Positions 42,319 to 50,799 of a DNA stretch of 64,000 nucleotides are shown here, one piece after another (the stretch's first letter is position 1; every line of letters starts with the position of its first letter). The stretch is from contig NZ_JAJJPA010000014.1 of NCBI RefSeq assembly GCF_020907985.1, positions 94,289 to 158,288 on the forward strand, given 5' to 3'. This DNA is from Kitasatospora humi (GTDB lineage: Bacteria; Actinomycetota; Actinomycetes; Streptomycetales; Streptomycetaceae). The translations under genes and the position numbers were made by a program. The notes below the pieces were generated by a model. It was not told the origin of the DNA, did no database searches, and saw only the letters and a program-made list of their open reading frames with translations.

Positions 42319-43017
42319 TCAACCGATGGTGCAGCTTGCCAGCGGTGCGGGGGTGGCCAGGACCAATCCGACGGCCTCGGGCAACTGGGCGGCGGTGAGG
42401 GTGGGGCGGTACCCCAGCTCGGACCAGGGGCGCCCGTGGTGGAGCCAGACGCTGCGCAGACCCGCCACCTGGGCGCCGGCGATGTCAGCCGGGCCGTGGT
42501 CACCGATCACCCAGGCGCTGGCGGTCCAGTCACCGACGACTGGGAGGCCGCATCGCTGAGCCGCGATGTCGAAGATCAACGGATCGGGCTTGGCGCAGCC
42601 GGCCTCCTCGGAGACCACCCAGGCGTCCACCAGGGAGTCGAGTCCGGTCCGGCGGATCTTCTCGACCTGGGGGCCGGTCCCGCCATTGCTCACGATGGCC
42701 AGTGTCCACCCTGCCGACCGGGCCGCGCGCAGGGCCGCGACATGGCTGTCCGGGCAGTGGATGTGCGTGTTGATGCCCTGTCGGTAGTCGGCGAGGAGGG
42801 CCTCCACCGAAAGGTCCAGGCGGTAGCGTCGCCGGGCGGCACCCAGCACGGTGCTCCGCGGGATGTAGCCGCCGCCGTCAATCGTGGTCAGCCAGTCCAG
42901 TTCGGACAGGGGGAGCCGATGCCGGGCGAGAAATTCCTCGGCCCACGCCGTGAAGGCTGCGTCTCGTGGGAGCAGTGTGTTGTCGAGGTCGAGCATCAGT
43001 AACGGCATGGTGTGCAT
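42319..43017 (-). CDS. HAD-superfamily hydrolase with a TTA codon
   Basis: The 232-residue protein has the HAD motifs: I LDLDNTLLPRD, II AIVSNGGTG, III CAKPDP and IV VIGDHGPADIAGA. A helical cap domain lies between I and II. It is a small-molecule phosphatase of unknown substrate. The fourth or sixth codon after the ATGs (MPLLML) is TTA at 43002-43000, so translation would need bldA tRNA, as for adpA next door. Starts at 43017 and 43008 lack clear ribosome sites; a TTG at 43077 is also in frame. It lies on the same strand as adpA, 1.2 kb upstream. Confidence 0.88.
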   Translation of the reverse strand: MHTMPLLMLDLDNTLLPRDAAFTAWAEEFLARHRLPLSELDWLTTIDGGGYIPRSTVLGAARRRYRLDLSVEALLADYRQGINTHIHCPDSHVAALRAARSAGWTLAIVSNGGTGPQVEKIRRTGLDSLVDAWVVSEEAGCAKPDPLIFDIAAQRCGLPVVGDWTASAWVIGDHGPADIAGAQVAGLRSVWLHHGRPWSELGYRPTLTAAQLPEAVGLVLATPAPLASCTIG

Positions 43018-43496
43018 GCTGCCAGCGGCGGTGGCGGCGAGGAAGGGAACCCGCAGCTCGGGGTGGTTGTCGGCCAAGTGATCGACTCGATCCGATCGGT
43101 GCAGCGGTCGTCACGGTCCGCAGCGGACCCCATCGGTCCCGTTGATCACAGCCGCACCAGCTGCCCCACATCCAGTTGAACATCGCACCTACGGTATGTG
43201 TCCGACCTGTTGCGTCGACTGACTCCGTCAGGCAAGCTCCTGGGAACCGCGCGAAGGCGGGTGACATACCGCCGTTACGGGGCGCGCGCTGATTACTTCA
43301 CGCCGCCGCCATTAGCGGGATCGTGGTCGTACTCGGTCGGAAAGGCTGGGCGGCCAAGGTCGCCCGTCGTACTCTGAAAGGAACAGGTCACTTACGGTGC
43401 CGCTCGGCTTCTCCCGACCCCGTGCCCATGAATGGCCTGCCGCTTGGGCAGCGCAGTCCTTCCTGTCGGCCCCTCTCACTCGAAGAGCCTCGATTC
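43018..43496. promoter_or_regulatory. Divergent promoter region of the HAD and Usp genes
   Basis: No gene is seen in these 479 bp. It contains AT-richer parts (43150-43420), an inverted repeat CTGAC-TCC-GTCAG at 43219-43231 and a TACTCT box near 43371 that might be a -10 element for the Usp gene. The N-terminal frame of the Usp protein stays open to 43323. Confidence 0.4.
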
Positions 43497-44249
43497 ATGG
43501 CCGGTTCTGAGTCTCCCCGATCTGCAGACCCGTTTCGCTTTCTCAGCGCGGCGGATTTCTCCGCCAAGGATTCCCTGCCGGACGTTTCGCGGACTCCGCA
43601 GCCGCTGCCGCCACGCACCGGTGGCAGCGGGTCGCGTCGCGGCTGGTTCGCGTCACGGCTGTTCCGCCCGGCACCGGCGGCGGCCCAGGTTCTTGATGGT
43701 GCCGGTCCCACGAAGGGTGCCGGCGAGGATGGCGGAGGCGACGTGAAGTCCCGGCACTCCAAGCAGACGGCTCCGCTCGACGGGCGCGATCCCGTCCTCC
43801 AGCCGGAGCCTGCGCGCTCCTGCGACCCGGCGTTCCAGCACGGCGTGGTGGTGGGGTTCGACGGCTCGCTCTCCAGCGAGCGTGCTCTCGCTTATGCGGT
43901 CGGCATGGCCCGCCGGTCACGCTGCGGGCTGGTGATCGTGCACGTGGCCAACCGGCTCCCCGCCACCGTTTGGGCCGGCTGCGAGCCCCCGGTCTTCGTC
44001 GACATGCCTGATCATCGGACCGAGGTGCTCGGCCTGGAACTTGCCTGCGCCGAGTTCCTGAGCGGCATCCCCTGGGTCCTGGTGGAGCGCGGCGGCGACA
44101 TCTGCCACGAGATCGAGGAGGTCGGCAAGGAGTACGCCGCCGACGCCATCGTCGTCGGGACGACTCGCGGCCTGATCGGTCGGATCTTCGGTTCGGTCTC
44201 CGGGCGTCTCGCGCGGCGGGCCAATCGTCCCGTGATCGTCATTCCCTGA
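43497..44249 (+). CDS. Universal stress protein with N-terminal extension
   Basis: From the ATG at 43497 the protein has 250 residues. The first ~105 are Ser/Pro/Gly/Arg-rich and probably disordered. The Usp domain follows: HGVVVGFDGSLSSERALAYA, LVIVHVANRLP, VERGGDICHEIEEV and the ATP-binding signature VVGTTRGLIGRIFGSVSGRL. It probably binds ATP and acts in stress or dormancy survival. A GTG at 43743 has an almost perfect ribosome site (GGAGG, 4 nt) and would give a plain single-domain Usp of 168 residues; the upstream codons have lower GC at the third position, so this alternative is serious. Confidence 0.82.
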   Translation: MAGSESPRSADPFRFLSAADFSAKDSLPDVSRTPQPLPPRTGGSGSRRGWFASRLFRPAPAAAQVLDGAGPTKGAGEDGGGDVKSRHSKQTAPLDGRDPVLQPEPARSCDPAFQHGVVVGFDGSLSSERALAYAVGMARRSRCGLVIVHVANRLPATVWAGCEPPVFVDMPDHRTEVLGLELACAEFLSGIPWVLVERGGDICHEIEEVGKEYAADAIVVGTTRGLIGRIFGSVSGRLARRANRPVIVIP

Positions 44250-45647
44250 GCCTCAGTCAGCCATGGCGGCGGTCAGCACCGATCGGATCCCGGGGACGAG
44301 TTACGGGATCCGCTCGGCGGTACGCGAATGACCCGAGAAAGCAATTGCCCGATGCTGACTTAGCAGTCGCGATGCCCCGTTCGGTCAGTGTGCGTACCGA
44401 GAGCTCGGAGATTTAGAAGCGCGGGTACGCCGGAGGCCTTCGCCGTCAGCATGGGCCGGGAGGCAGCGGCTCCCAGGCTGCGGCGGCGTGCAGCTTGGCA
44501 GCTGGGCTCCGGCGAGGGGGCAGGCGTGGGGAGCGATCGGCTGCGTTGGCCCTGATGTCGGGGCGATTCCGGGTGGCTTGGCGTTGAGCGCGATCGTTAT
44601 GGGTGCGGTGGCGCTGGTAGAGCTGCGGGGCGGCGACTGGTGGATCCGGGCGGGCCGCGGTGAGCGGGTCGAGTGGGGGTAGAGGGCTGACGGGTGCGTC
44701 GGGGGTCGAGGCGCCCGAGGTGAGGCCCAGGGAGGCCATGTGACCGCGGGCGACCGCGAACAGCAACTCCGGGCCGCTTCTTCCGCGGGAACGCGTGGCA
44801 GCGAGCTGCTAGGGGTTCCGCCCGACCAGCCGCGCCGAGTATCCGCTGCCTGCCGTAGCCGCCGGGGGTCCCGCAGCGCCAGGGCGCACCACGGGACCGC
44901 GGCTGTCCGACCCCCTGGTACTTCGCTTGATGGTCGGCGCCCTCGAATTCAGGAGCGCCGCACCCACACTCGCACCGCCCGACGGGAACCACATCACGAC
45001 GGTGGCCGGAAACAGCCAGCCACGCCCTGGGCTCCCGGTTCACCGCATGCCGCGGCAACCTCCTACACCGGGACATGGTCTCGAGTGCCCGGTTCGAACC
45101 GCTCGCCGATGCCACCCGCTCGCTGCAGGACCCCGCCTCACTCCCTGCTGCTGGGCTTTCGCGTTGGCCCCGGCTCGCCGTCGCTCTGAGCAAGCCGCCC
45201 ATCGGGGCGGGTTGGCCCTGGCCCGCCGTCGCTCTGAGCGAGCCGCCCATCGGGGCGGGTTTGCCCTGGCCCGCCGTTGCTCTGCCCAAGCCGCCCACCC
45301 AAGGGAGCCACCCGGCGGACAGCAGCCGCTCAGGCGCCTACGCAGTGGGCGTCTGGCTGGCTCCCGTGACGGCCGCCTCCCGTAGTCCTGGTGGTCACGG
45401 TCGCGTCGGGGCCACCGAGACCTCCCCGTGGGGTAGGCGGTCCAGCACAGCGGCCCGTACGGCACGGGGCCGGAGCTTCCGGCCGCACCGCTTTCCAGCT
45501 GACGCCGACCCGCTTCGAGCAGATTTACCCAGAGAGCTCGTCATGGTGATGGCTCCGGTGACCGGGCTGCTGGTACGGCAGCGGTCGGGGTAGCCCGGTC
45601 GTTCCGGCCACGGCCCATCGGAGCCTGTCACCGGTCGGTTGTGGACA
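44250..45647. other. 1.4-kb stretch without a convincing gene
   Basis: No frame here has a recognisable product. Predicted polypeptides on both strands are low-complexity (Arg/Pro/Ala-rich), and GC at third positions is not elevated in any single frame. A 48-bp tandem repeat sits at 45181-45300. The left part (44250-44460) is AT-richer and follows the Usp stop. Confidence 0.5.
45181..45300. repeat. 48-bp tandem repeat
   Basis: Units begin at 45181, 45229 and 45277 (TCGCTCTGAGC...), about 2.5 copies with a few differences. The period is divisible by three, so the array stays open in several frames and makes spurious repetitive ORFs on both strands. Confidence 0.8.
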
Positions 45648-46838
45648 TCAGGGGGTCATGCCCAGCTCCCGCGCGATCAGCATCCGCTGGACCTCGGAGG
45701 TGCCCTCTCCGATCTCCAGGATCTTGCTGTCGCGCCAGAAGCGGGCGACGGGGTACTCGTTCATGAAGCCGTAGCCGCCGTGGATTTGGGTGGCTTCGCG
45801 GGCGTTGTCGACCGCGGCTTCGGAGGAGTAGAGCTTCGCGATGGCGGCCTCCTTCTTGAACGGCTCGCTGAGCAGCAGACGGGACGCCGCGTCCCGCCAG
45901 GCGAGGCGGGCCATGTGCGCACGAGTCTCCATGTCGGCGATCTTGAATTGGATCGCCTGGTTGGCCCCGATCGGACGCCCGAACGCGCGCCTGGTCGCGG
46001 CGTAGCTGAGTGACTGGTCGACGCAGCCCTGGGCCAGTCCCGTGGACAGGGCGGCGATGGCGATGCGGCCCTCGTCGAGGATCCGCAGGAACTGGGCGAA
46101 GCCCCGGCCACGCTGACCGAGGAGGTTGGCCTCAGGGACTCGGCAATCGGTGAAGGACAGCTCTCGGGTGTCGGAGGCGTTCCACCCGACCTTGCTGTAC
46201 TTCTTCGACACCTGGAACCCGGGGGTGCCGACAGGCACGATGATGGAGGAAATCTCACGCTTTGACGAGTGGTCAGTGCTTTCTTCACTCGAACGGGCGA
46301 TCGGTTCGGTGAGTGCGGTCACCGTGACCAGACCGGTGATGTCCGTACCGGAGTTGGTGATGAAGCACTTGGTGCCGTTGATCACCCATTCCCGGGTGTC
46401 CTCGTCGAACCGGGCGGTGGTCCGGGTGGCGCCGGCGTCGGAGCCGCCCTCCGGCTCGGTCAGGCCGAACGCGCCGAGGATCTCGCCGGTGGCCAGTCGC
46501 GGCAGCCACTCGCGCTTCTGTTCCTCGGTGCCGAACCGGTAGATCGGCATCGCGCCGAGCGAGACGCCGGCCTCCAGGGTGATGGCGACCGAGGAGTCCA
46601 CCCGGGCCAGCTCCTCAAGGGCGAGGCAGAGCGCGAAGTAGTCGCCGCCCATCCCGCCGTACTCCTCCGGGAACGGCAGGCCGAACAGGCCCATCCGCCC
46701 CATCTCCTTGACGATCTCGTACGGGAACTCCTCGCGCTCGTAGTACTCGCCGATCTTCGGCGCGACCACGTCATTGGCGAACTCGGCGACGGTGCGCCGC
46801 AGTTCCTCGTACTCGGAATCCAGTCGGTGGTCGAGCAT
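45648..46838 (-). CDS. acdH: Acyl-CoA dehydrogenase (AcdH-type)
   Basis: The 396-residue protein starts at an ATG with GGAGG 5 nt upstream. It has the three-domain acyl-CoA dehydrogenase fold: an N-terminal helical domain, the beta domain with AFGLTEPEGGSDAGATRT and KCFITNSGTD, and a C-terminal helical domain ending GYGFMNEYPVARFWRDSKIL and EIGEGTSEVQRMLIAREL. The Glu of EGTSE is at the classical catalytic-base position. It oxidises branched or short acyl-CoAs with FAD. It is the last gene of a catabolic operon with HMG-CoA lyase and the carboxylase genes, so isovaleryl-CoA (leucine) is a likely substrate. The 2.4-kb ORF extending upstream is not used. Confidence 0.93.
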   Translation of the reverse strand: MLDHRLDSEYEELRRTVAEFANDVVAPKIGEYYEREEFPYEIVKEMGRMGLFGLPFPEEYGGMGGDYFALCLALEELARVDSSVAITLEAGVSLGAMPIYRFGTEEQKREWLPRLATGEILGAFGLTEPEGGSDAGATRTTARFDEDTREWVINGTKCFITNSGTDITGLVTVTALTEPIARSSEESTDHSSKREISSIIVPVGTPGFQVSKKYSKVGWNASDTRELSFTDCRVPEANLLGQRGRGFAQFLRILDEGRIAIAALSTGLAQGCVDQSLSYAATRRAFGRPIGANQAIQFKIADMETRAHMARLAWRDAASRLLLSEPFKKEAAIAKLYSSEAAVDNAREATQIHGGYGFMNEYPVARFWRDSKILEIGEGTSEVQRMLIARELGMTP

Positions 46839-46975
46839 CTGATCCTCCAGTGGTTCGCCCGAGAGGGTGATACGGGCGCGATGGCGTGCGATGACAGCGC
46901 GCGGTGTTGTCAGCGTGTGGCGGTGCTGATTGCCGGCGTGCGAGGTGGCGGCGCGCCACCTCAGCTGCCGGAGCT

Positions 46976-48028
46976 TCAGTTGGCGTTGACGGAGCCGGCC
47001 AGGGCCTGCACCGCTCGGGAGGGGCTCGGTCGGCCCAATTCCCCCGCGATCCAGGAGCTGGTGGCGACCAGGGCGGCGAGGTCGACGCCCGTCTCGATGC
47101 CCAGGCCGTGCAGCATCCAGACCAGGTCCTCGGTGGCCAGGTTCCCGGTGGCGCTCTTCGCGTACGGGCAGCCGCCGAGCCCGCCGGCGGAGGAGTCGAT
47201 GACGGTGACCCCGCAGCGCAGCGCGGCGAGCGTGTTGGCGAGCGCCTGGCCGTAGGTGTCGTGGAAGTGCACCGCCAGCTGCGCCATCGGCACCCCGGCG
47301 CGGCCGAACGCGGCGAGCAGCTCGGCCACCTGTCCGGCCGTCGCCACGCCGATGGTGTCGCCCAGGCTCAGCTCGGCGCAGCCGAGCTCGAGCAGCCGCG
47401 TGCCTGCGGCCACCACCTGCTCGGGCGCGACCGGGCCCTCCCACGGATCGCCGAAGCACATCGACAGGTAGCCGCGGACCGGCACCCCGGAGCCTTGGGC
47501 CCGGGCGATGACGGGGCGGAACATCTCCATGACCTCGTCCATCGAGCGGTTCAGGTTGCGCCGGGCGAAGGACTCGGTGGCGCTGGCGAAGACGGCGATC
47601 TCGTCGGCCCCGCCGGCGAGTGCCCGCTCCAACCCCCGCTCGTTGGGGACCAGCACCGGCAGCCGCAATCCGGGGTACTGCTCCCGCAGGCCGGTGATCC
47701 GCGGCAGCAGCTCCTCGGCGTCGGCCAGCTGAGGCACCCACTTGGGGTGGACGAAGCTGGTCGCCTCGACGGTCCGCAGCCCGGCGGCGGCGAGCCGTGC
47801 GATGAACTCGGCCTTCACCTCGACCGGGACCAGGGACTTCTCGTTCTGCAGGCCGTCGCGCGCACCGACCTCGTGGATCCGCACCCGGGCCGGCAGGTCC
47901 GCGTCCCGGACCATGACGGGCAGCCCCAGCTCGAGGGTCCCGGGCTCGCGAGACTGCTCCGTTCGGGTGGAATCCGCCGTTCCGGGCACCGAGTTCCCAG
48001 CACTGGGCGTTGCCTGGACGTTGGTCAT
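46976..48028 (-). CDS. hmgL: Hydroxymethylglutaryl-CoA lyase
   Basis: The 350-residue TIM-barrel protein has RIHEVGARDGLQNEKSLVP at the start of the barrel, with the catalytic Arg and Asp of RDG, ATSFVHPKWVPQLAD, HFHDTYGQALANT with the metal histidines, and the active-site glycine-cysteine loop SSAGGLGGCPYAKSATGN. It splits HMG-CoA to acetyl-CoA and acetoacetate, the last step of leucine breakdown. The first 40 residues are a variable extension. The ATG overlaps the stop of the upstream carboxylase gene (ATGA), so translation is coupled. A gap of 137 bp precedes the acyl-CoA dehydrogenase gene. Confidence 0.94.
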   Translation of the reverse strand: MTNVQATPSAGNSVPGTADSTRTEQSREPGTLELGLPVMVRDADLPARVRIHEVGARDGLQNEKSLVPVEVKAEFIARLAAAGLRTVEATSFVHPKWVPQLADAEELLPRITGLREQYPGLRLPVLVPNERGLERALAGGADEIAVFASATESFARRNLNRSMDEVMEMFRPVIARAQGSGVPVRGYLSMCFGDPWEGPVAPEQVVAAGTRLLELGCAELSLGDTIGVATAGQVAELLAAFGRAGVPMAQLAVHFHDTYGQALANTLAALRCGVTVIDSSAGGLGGCPYAKSATGNLATEDLVWMLHGLGIETGVDLAALVATSSWIAGELGRPSPSRAVQALAGSVNAN

Positions 48029-50418
48029 GACGAAGCCACCTCCTGGGCGTCGGCGGCGGTGTCCGCTCCGGTGGGGAGGGCCACCTCCACGGGAAGGACG
48101 ACTGCGAGCAACTGCTCCATCGCCACGGTGCCACCTGCCGCGACCGGGAGTTCGCTGACCGTGCCGTCGTGCGGCGCAGCGATCACGTGCTCCATCTTCA
48201 TGGCCTCCAGCACCAGCAGCGGCTGTCCTCGCCGGACTTGGTCGCCCACCGAGGTCTTGACCACGGTGACCGTTCCGGGCATCGGCGCGGTCAGGGCGCC
48301 ATGGTGGGCGGCGGCGTCGGCGGTTCGGTCGGCCACCGGGTCGTACGGGTGGACGGCCCAGCTGTCGCCGTCGACGCCGAGCCAGACCACCGGGCCGGAC
48401 GTCGCGGCTGAAGGGGTGTTGTCAGTGGCGAGAGCGAAGGTGGTGCGCAGGCCGTCGAGGGTGAGGGACAGATCCGTGGCGCCGAGCACGGCGCGGGCCC
48501 GGCGGATCTGACCTTCACCCAGACGGACTAGCAGCTCGGGGAACGCAGTTGACTTGACGTCAGAGGATTCGATAACCGTGTCCGCACTGACAGGTCGTAC
48601 TCGTACCGAGACCGGGTCCTGACCGGAGATCCGGAGTCGATGCGTCGTCCAGGCCGGCTCGCCGGCCAGGCGCCAACCGGAAGGGAGTGCATACGGGTCG
48701 GTCCAGCCGTCGGAGGCGGCGGCCGGAGCGAGGTTCAGATGCCGCACGAGTGCTGCGGCGAGGTAGACGGCTTCCGGTGCCGTAGCCGCGGGCGTCGGCC
48801 CGTGGCCGGAAGCGGCGGCATCGGTGACCGTGGCACCCGGAGCAGTGCCAGGGGTGCCGTTCGGGGCGGACTCGCGAGTGTCCCGCGAGGCGTACCGGTC
48901 GCGCTGGTCGGCCAGCAGTTCGGGGTGCTGCTGGACGGCCCGCTCGACAAGGCCGGTGTCAAGGCGTCCTGCCACGACGTCCGGGTGCGCGAGCAGTCGG
49001 CGCAGGAAGCCGGCGTTCGTGGTCAGGCCGAGGATCCGGGTCTCGGCAAGGGCACTGCGCAAGCGGAGCAGGGCGGTTTGGCGGTCAGGACCATAGGCGA
49101 TGACCTTGGCCAGCATCGGGTCGTACGCACTGGTGATGGTGGTCCCTGCCGTGAGGCCGGAATCGACCCGCACACCCTCCCCGGCAGGCTCCTCCAGCAG
49201 CAGGATCCGGCCGCCGGTCGGCAGGAAGTCACGTGCCGGGTCCTCGGCGCAGATGCGCGCCTCGATGGCGTGCCCGAGAAAGGAGATGTCAGATTGGCCG
49301 AACGAGAGTGACTCCCCGGCGGCGATCCGGACCTGCCACTCGACCAGGTCGAGACGCTCAACGCTGGGAGCGCCTGCGGGTGCCGAGCCGGTGGCCGCAC
49401 CGGGAAGGCCGGCGCTGGTGCTCGCGGAGGCGTCCACCAGGGCAGGACGCGTAACCGCAACGGCCAGCTCGGTCACGGGGTGCTCCACCTGGAGGCGGGT
49501 GTTCATCTCCATGAAGAAGAACTCGCGGACCGCGCCGTCACCGCCGTCCACGGCGGACTCGCCGCCGGGCACGATGAACTCGACCGTGCCGGCACCGGTG
49601 TACCCGCACGCCTGTGCCGCCTGGACGGCTGCCGCGCCCATGGCGGCCCGGGTCTGCGGGTCCAACAGGACGGAGGGTGCTTCTTCGATCAGTTTCTGAT
49701 GCCGGCGCTGCAGACTGCACTCGCGCTCGCCGAGGTGCACGGTGGTTCCGTGGGCGTCCGCCAGCACCTGCACCTCGATGTGCCGGGGGTTGTCCACCCA
49801 GCGCTCCAACAGCAGGGTGTCGTCGCCGAACGCGGTGCGGGCCACTCGACGGGCGGCTGCCAACTCGGAGGGCAGCTCGGCCGGGTCGCGGACCAATCGC
49901 ATGCCCTTGCCGCCGCCGCCGGCCGACGGCTTGATCAGCACGGGGTAGCCGATCTCCTCCGCGGCGCGGATCAACTCCTCGTCGGAGCCGGCGCCGCCGC
50001 GGCTGCCGGGCACCACGGGCACGCCGACGGCACGAACGGCCTCCTTTGCGTTGATCTTGTCGCCCATCAGTTCGACGGCCTCGGCGGGCGGGCCGATGAA
50101 CACCAGGCCGGCTTCTGCGCAGGCTCGGGCGAAGCCCGGGTTCTCGGCAAGGAAGCCGTATCCCGGGTGAATGGCCTGCGCACCGGTGCGCAGGGCCGCG
50201 GCGATGATCTGGTCACCTCGGAGATAGGTCTCCGCAGCGCTGCTGTCACTGCGGTCGGCCGGACCGAGGCGAACGGCGAGGTCGGCTTCGTGGACGTGCC
50301 TGGCGTCGGCATCGGCGTCGCTGTAGACGGCGACCGACCGGACGCTGAGCCGGCGCAGGGTACGGATGACCCGGACGGCGATCTCGCCGCGGTTGGCGAC
50401 CAGGACGGTGTCGAACAT
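48025..50418 (-). CDS. Acyl-CoA carboxylase alpha chain (biotin carboxylase plus biotin carrier)
   Basis: The 797-residue protein has the biotin carboxylase N-domain (MFDTVLVANRGEIAVRVIRT), ATP-grasp (KPSAGGGGKGMRLV, HIEVQVLADAHG, RRHQKLIEEAPS) and C-domain (EARICAEDPARDFLPTGG). A less conserved linker follows, and a biotinyl domain with EAMKMEH near residue 740, where the lysine is biotinylated. With the beta chain encoded upstream it carboxylates 3-methylcrotonyl-CoA or another short acyl-CoA. The ATG at 50418 has GGAGGA about 9 nt upstream; an ATG nine bases earlier is too close to it. It overlaps the HMG-CoA lyase start by 4 nt. Confidence 0.95.
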   Translation of the reverse strand: MFDTVLVANRGEIAVRVIRTLRRLSVRSVAVYSDADADARHVHEADLAVRLGPADRSDSSAAETYLRGDQIIAAALRTGAQAIHPGYGFLAENPGFARACAEAGLVFIGPPAEAVELMGDKINAKEAVRAVGVPVVPGSRGGAGSDEELIRAAEEIGYPVLIKPSAGGGGKGMRLVRDPAELPSELAAARRVARTAFGDDTLLLERWVDNPRHIEVQVLADAHGTTVHLGERECSLQRRHQKLIEEAPSVLLDPQTRAAMGAAAVQAAQACGYTGAGTVEFIVPGGESAVDGGDGAVREFFFMEMNTRLQVEHPVTELAVAVTRPALVDASASTSAGLPGAATGSAPAGAPSVERLDLVEWQVRIAAGESLSFGQSDISFLGHAIEARICAEDPARDFLPTGGRILLLEEPAGEGVRVDSGLTAGTTITSAYDPMLAKVIAYGPDRQTALLRLRSALAETRILGLTTNAGFLRRLLAHPDVVAGRLDTGLVERAVQQHPELLADQRDRYASRDTRESAPNGTPGTAPGATVTDAAASGHGPTPAATAPEAVYLAAALVRHLNLAPAAASDGWTDPYALPSGWRLAGEPAWTTHRLRISGQDPVSVRVRPVSADTVIESSDVKSTAFPELLVRLGEGQIRRARAVLGATDLSLTLDGLRTTFALATDNTPSAATSGPVVWLGVDGDSWAVHPYDPVADRTADAAAHHGALTAPMPGTVTVVKTSVGDQVRRGQPLLVLEAMKMEHVIAAPHDGTVSELPVAAGGTVAMEQLLAVVLPVEVALPTGADTAADAQEVASS

Positions 50419-50799
50419 GGGAGGCATTCCTCCGGAGCGAGGGAAGGGAGGCGACGAAAGGCGGTCAGCGGATGTGACCAGGGGGAGCCGACGGAGGCGG
50501 CGTGCCTCTTCGGGGAGCGGCTGCTGCCGATGTGCGGTGACCGGGTGACGCCCGGCAGCCGGTAACTGTCCGACTGCCGGACGACGGCAGCCTGCCCGGC
50601 GGAGCCCAGCAGGCGCCCGGTGCCCGGCGGCCGGTCGGCGCTGGCCGGCCGGCAAGCACCCGGTGGCCGACCCGCGCGGCCTGGCCCGTCCGGGACCACC
50701 GAGCAGGCGGCCGCCGACGAGCTGACCCGGAGGGTGCGGCTCCAGGGCCTGCCGCGCCGGAGGGTGCGACTCCGGAGCCTGCCGTGCCGGCCATGGCGG
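50419..50799. other. Gene-free spacer between carboxylase subunit genes
   Basis: An open frame on the minus strand (50465-50803, starting GTGA-overlapped with the beta-chain stop) encodes only Gly/Ala/Pro/Arg-rich sequence with no family similarity, and the region contains a 30-bp direct repeat (50729-50788). It is taken as non-coding spacer, though a small coupled gene cannot be excluded. Confidence 0.4.
50729..50788. repeat. 30-bp direct repeat in the carboxylase spacer
   Basis: Two head-to-tail units, 50729-50758 and 50759-50788, with four differences, each beginning GGAGGGTGCG. Confidence 0.75.

Noticed and set aside
45085..45105. GGTTCGAACC at 45091-45100 as a tRNA T-arm remnant
   Set aside because: The flanking bases cannot form a T-stem or acceptor stem; it is just a 10-bp palindrome.
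44740..45189. 149-codon plus-strand frame ending VPGSNRSP...
   Set aside because: Arg/Pro/His-rich, of no known family. The VPGSNR string comes from a GGTTCGAACC palindrome.
45075..45593. Possible 172-residue repetitive protein on the plus strand
   Set aside because: Only the 48-bp tandem repeat gives it structure; no ribosome site, no domain and no codon-bias support. Kept as repeat DNA.
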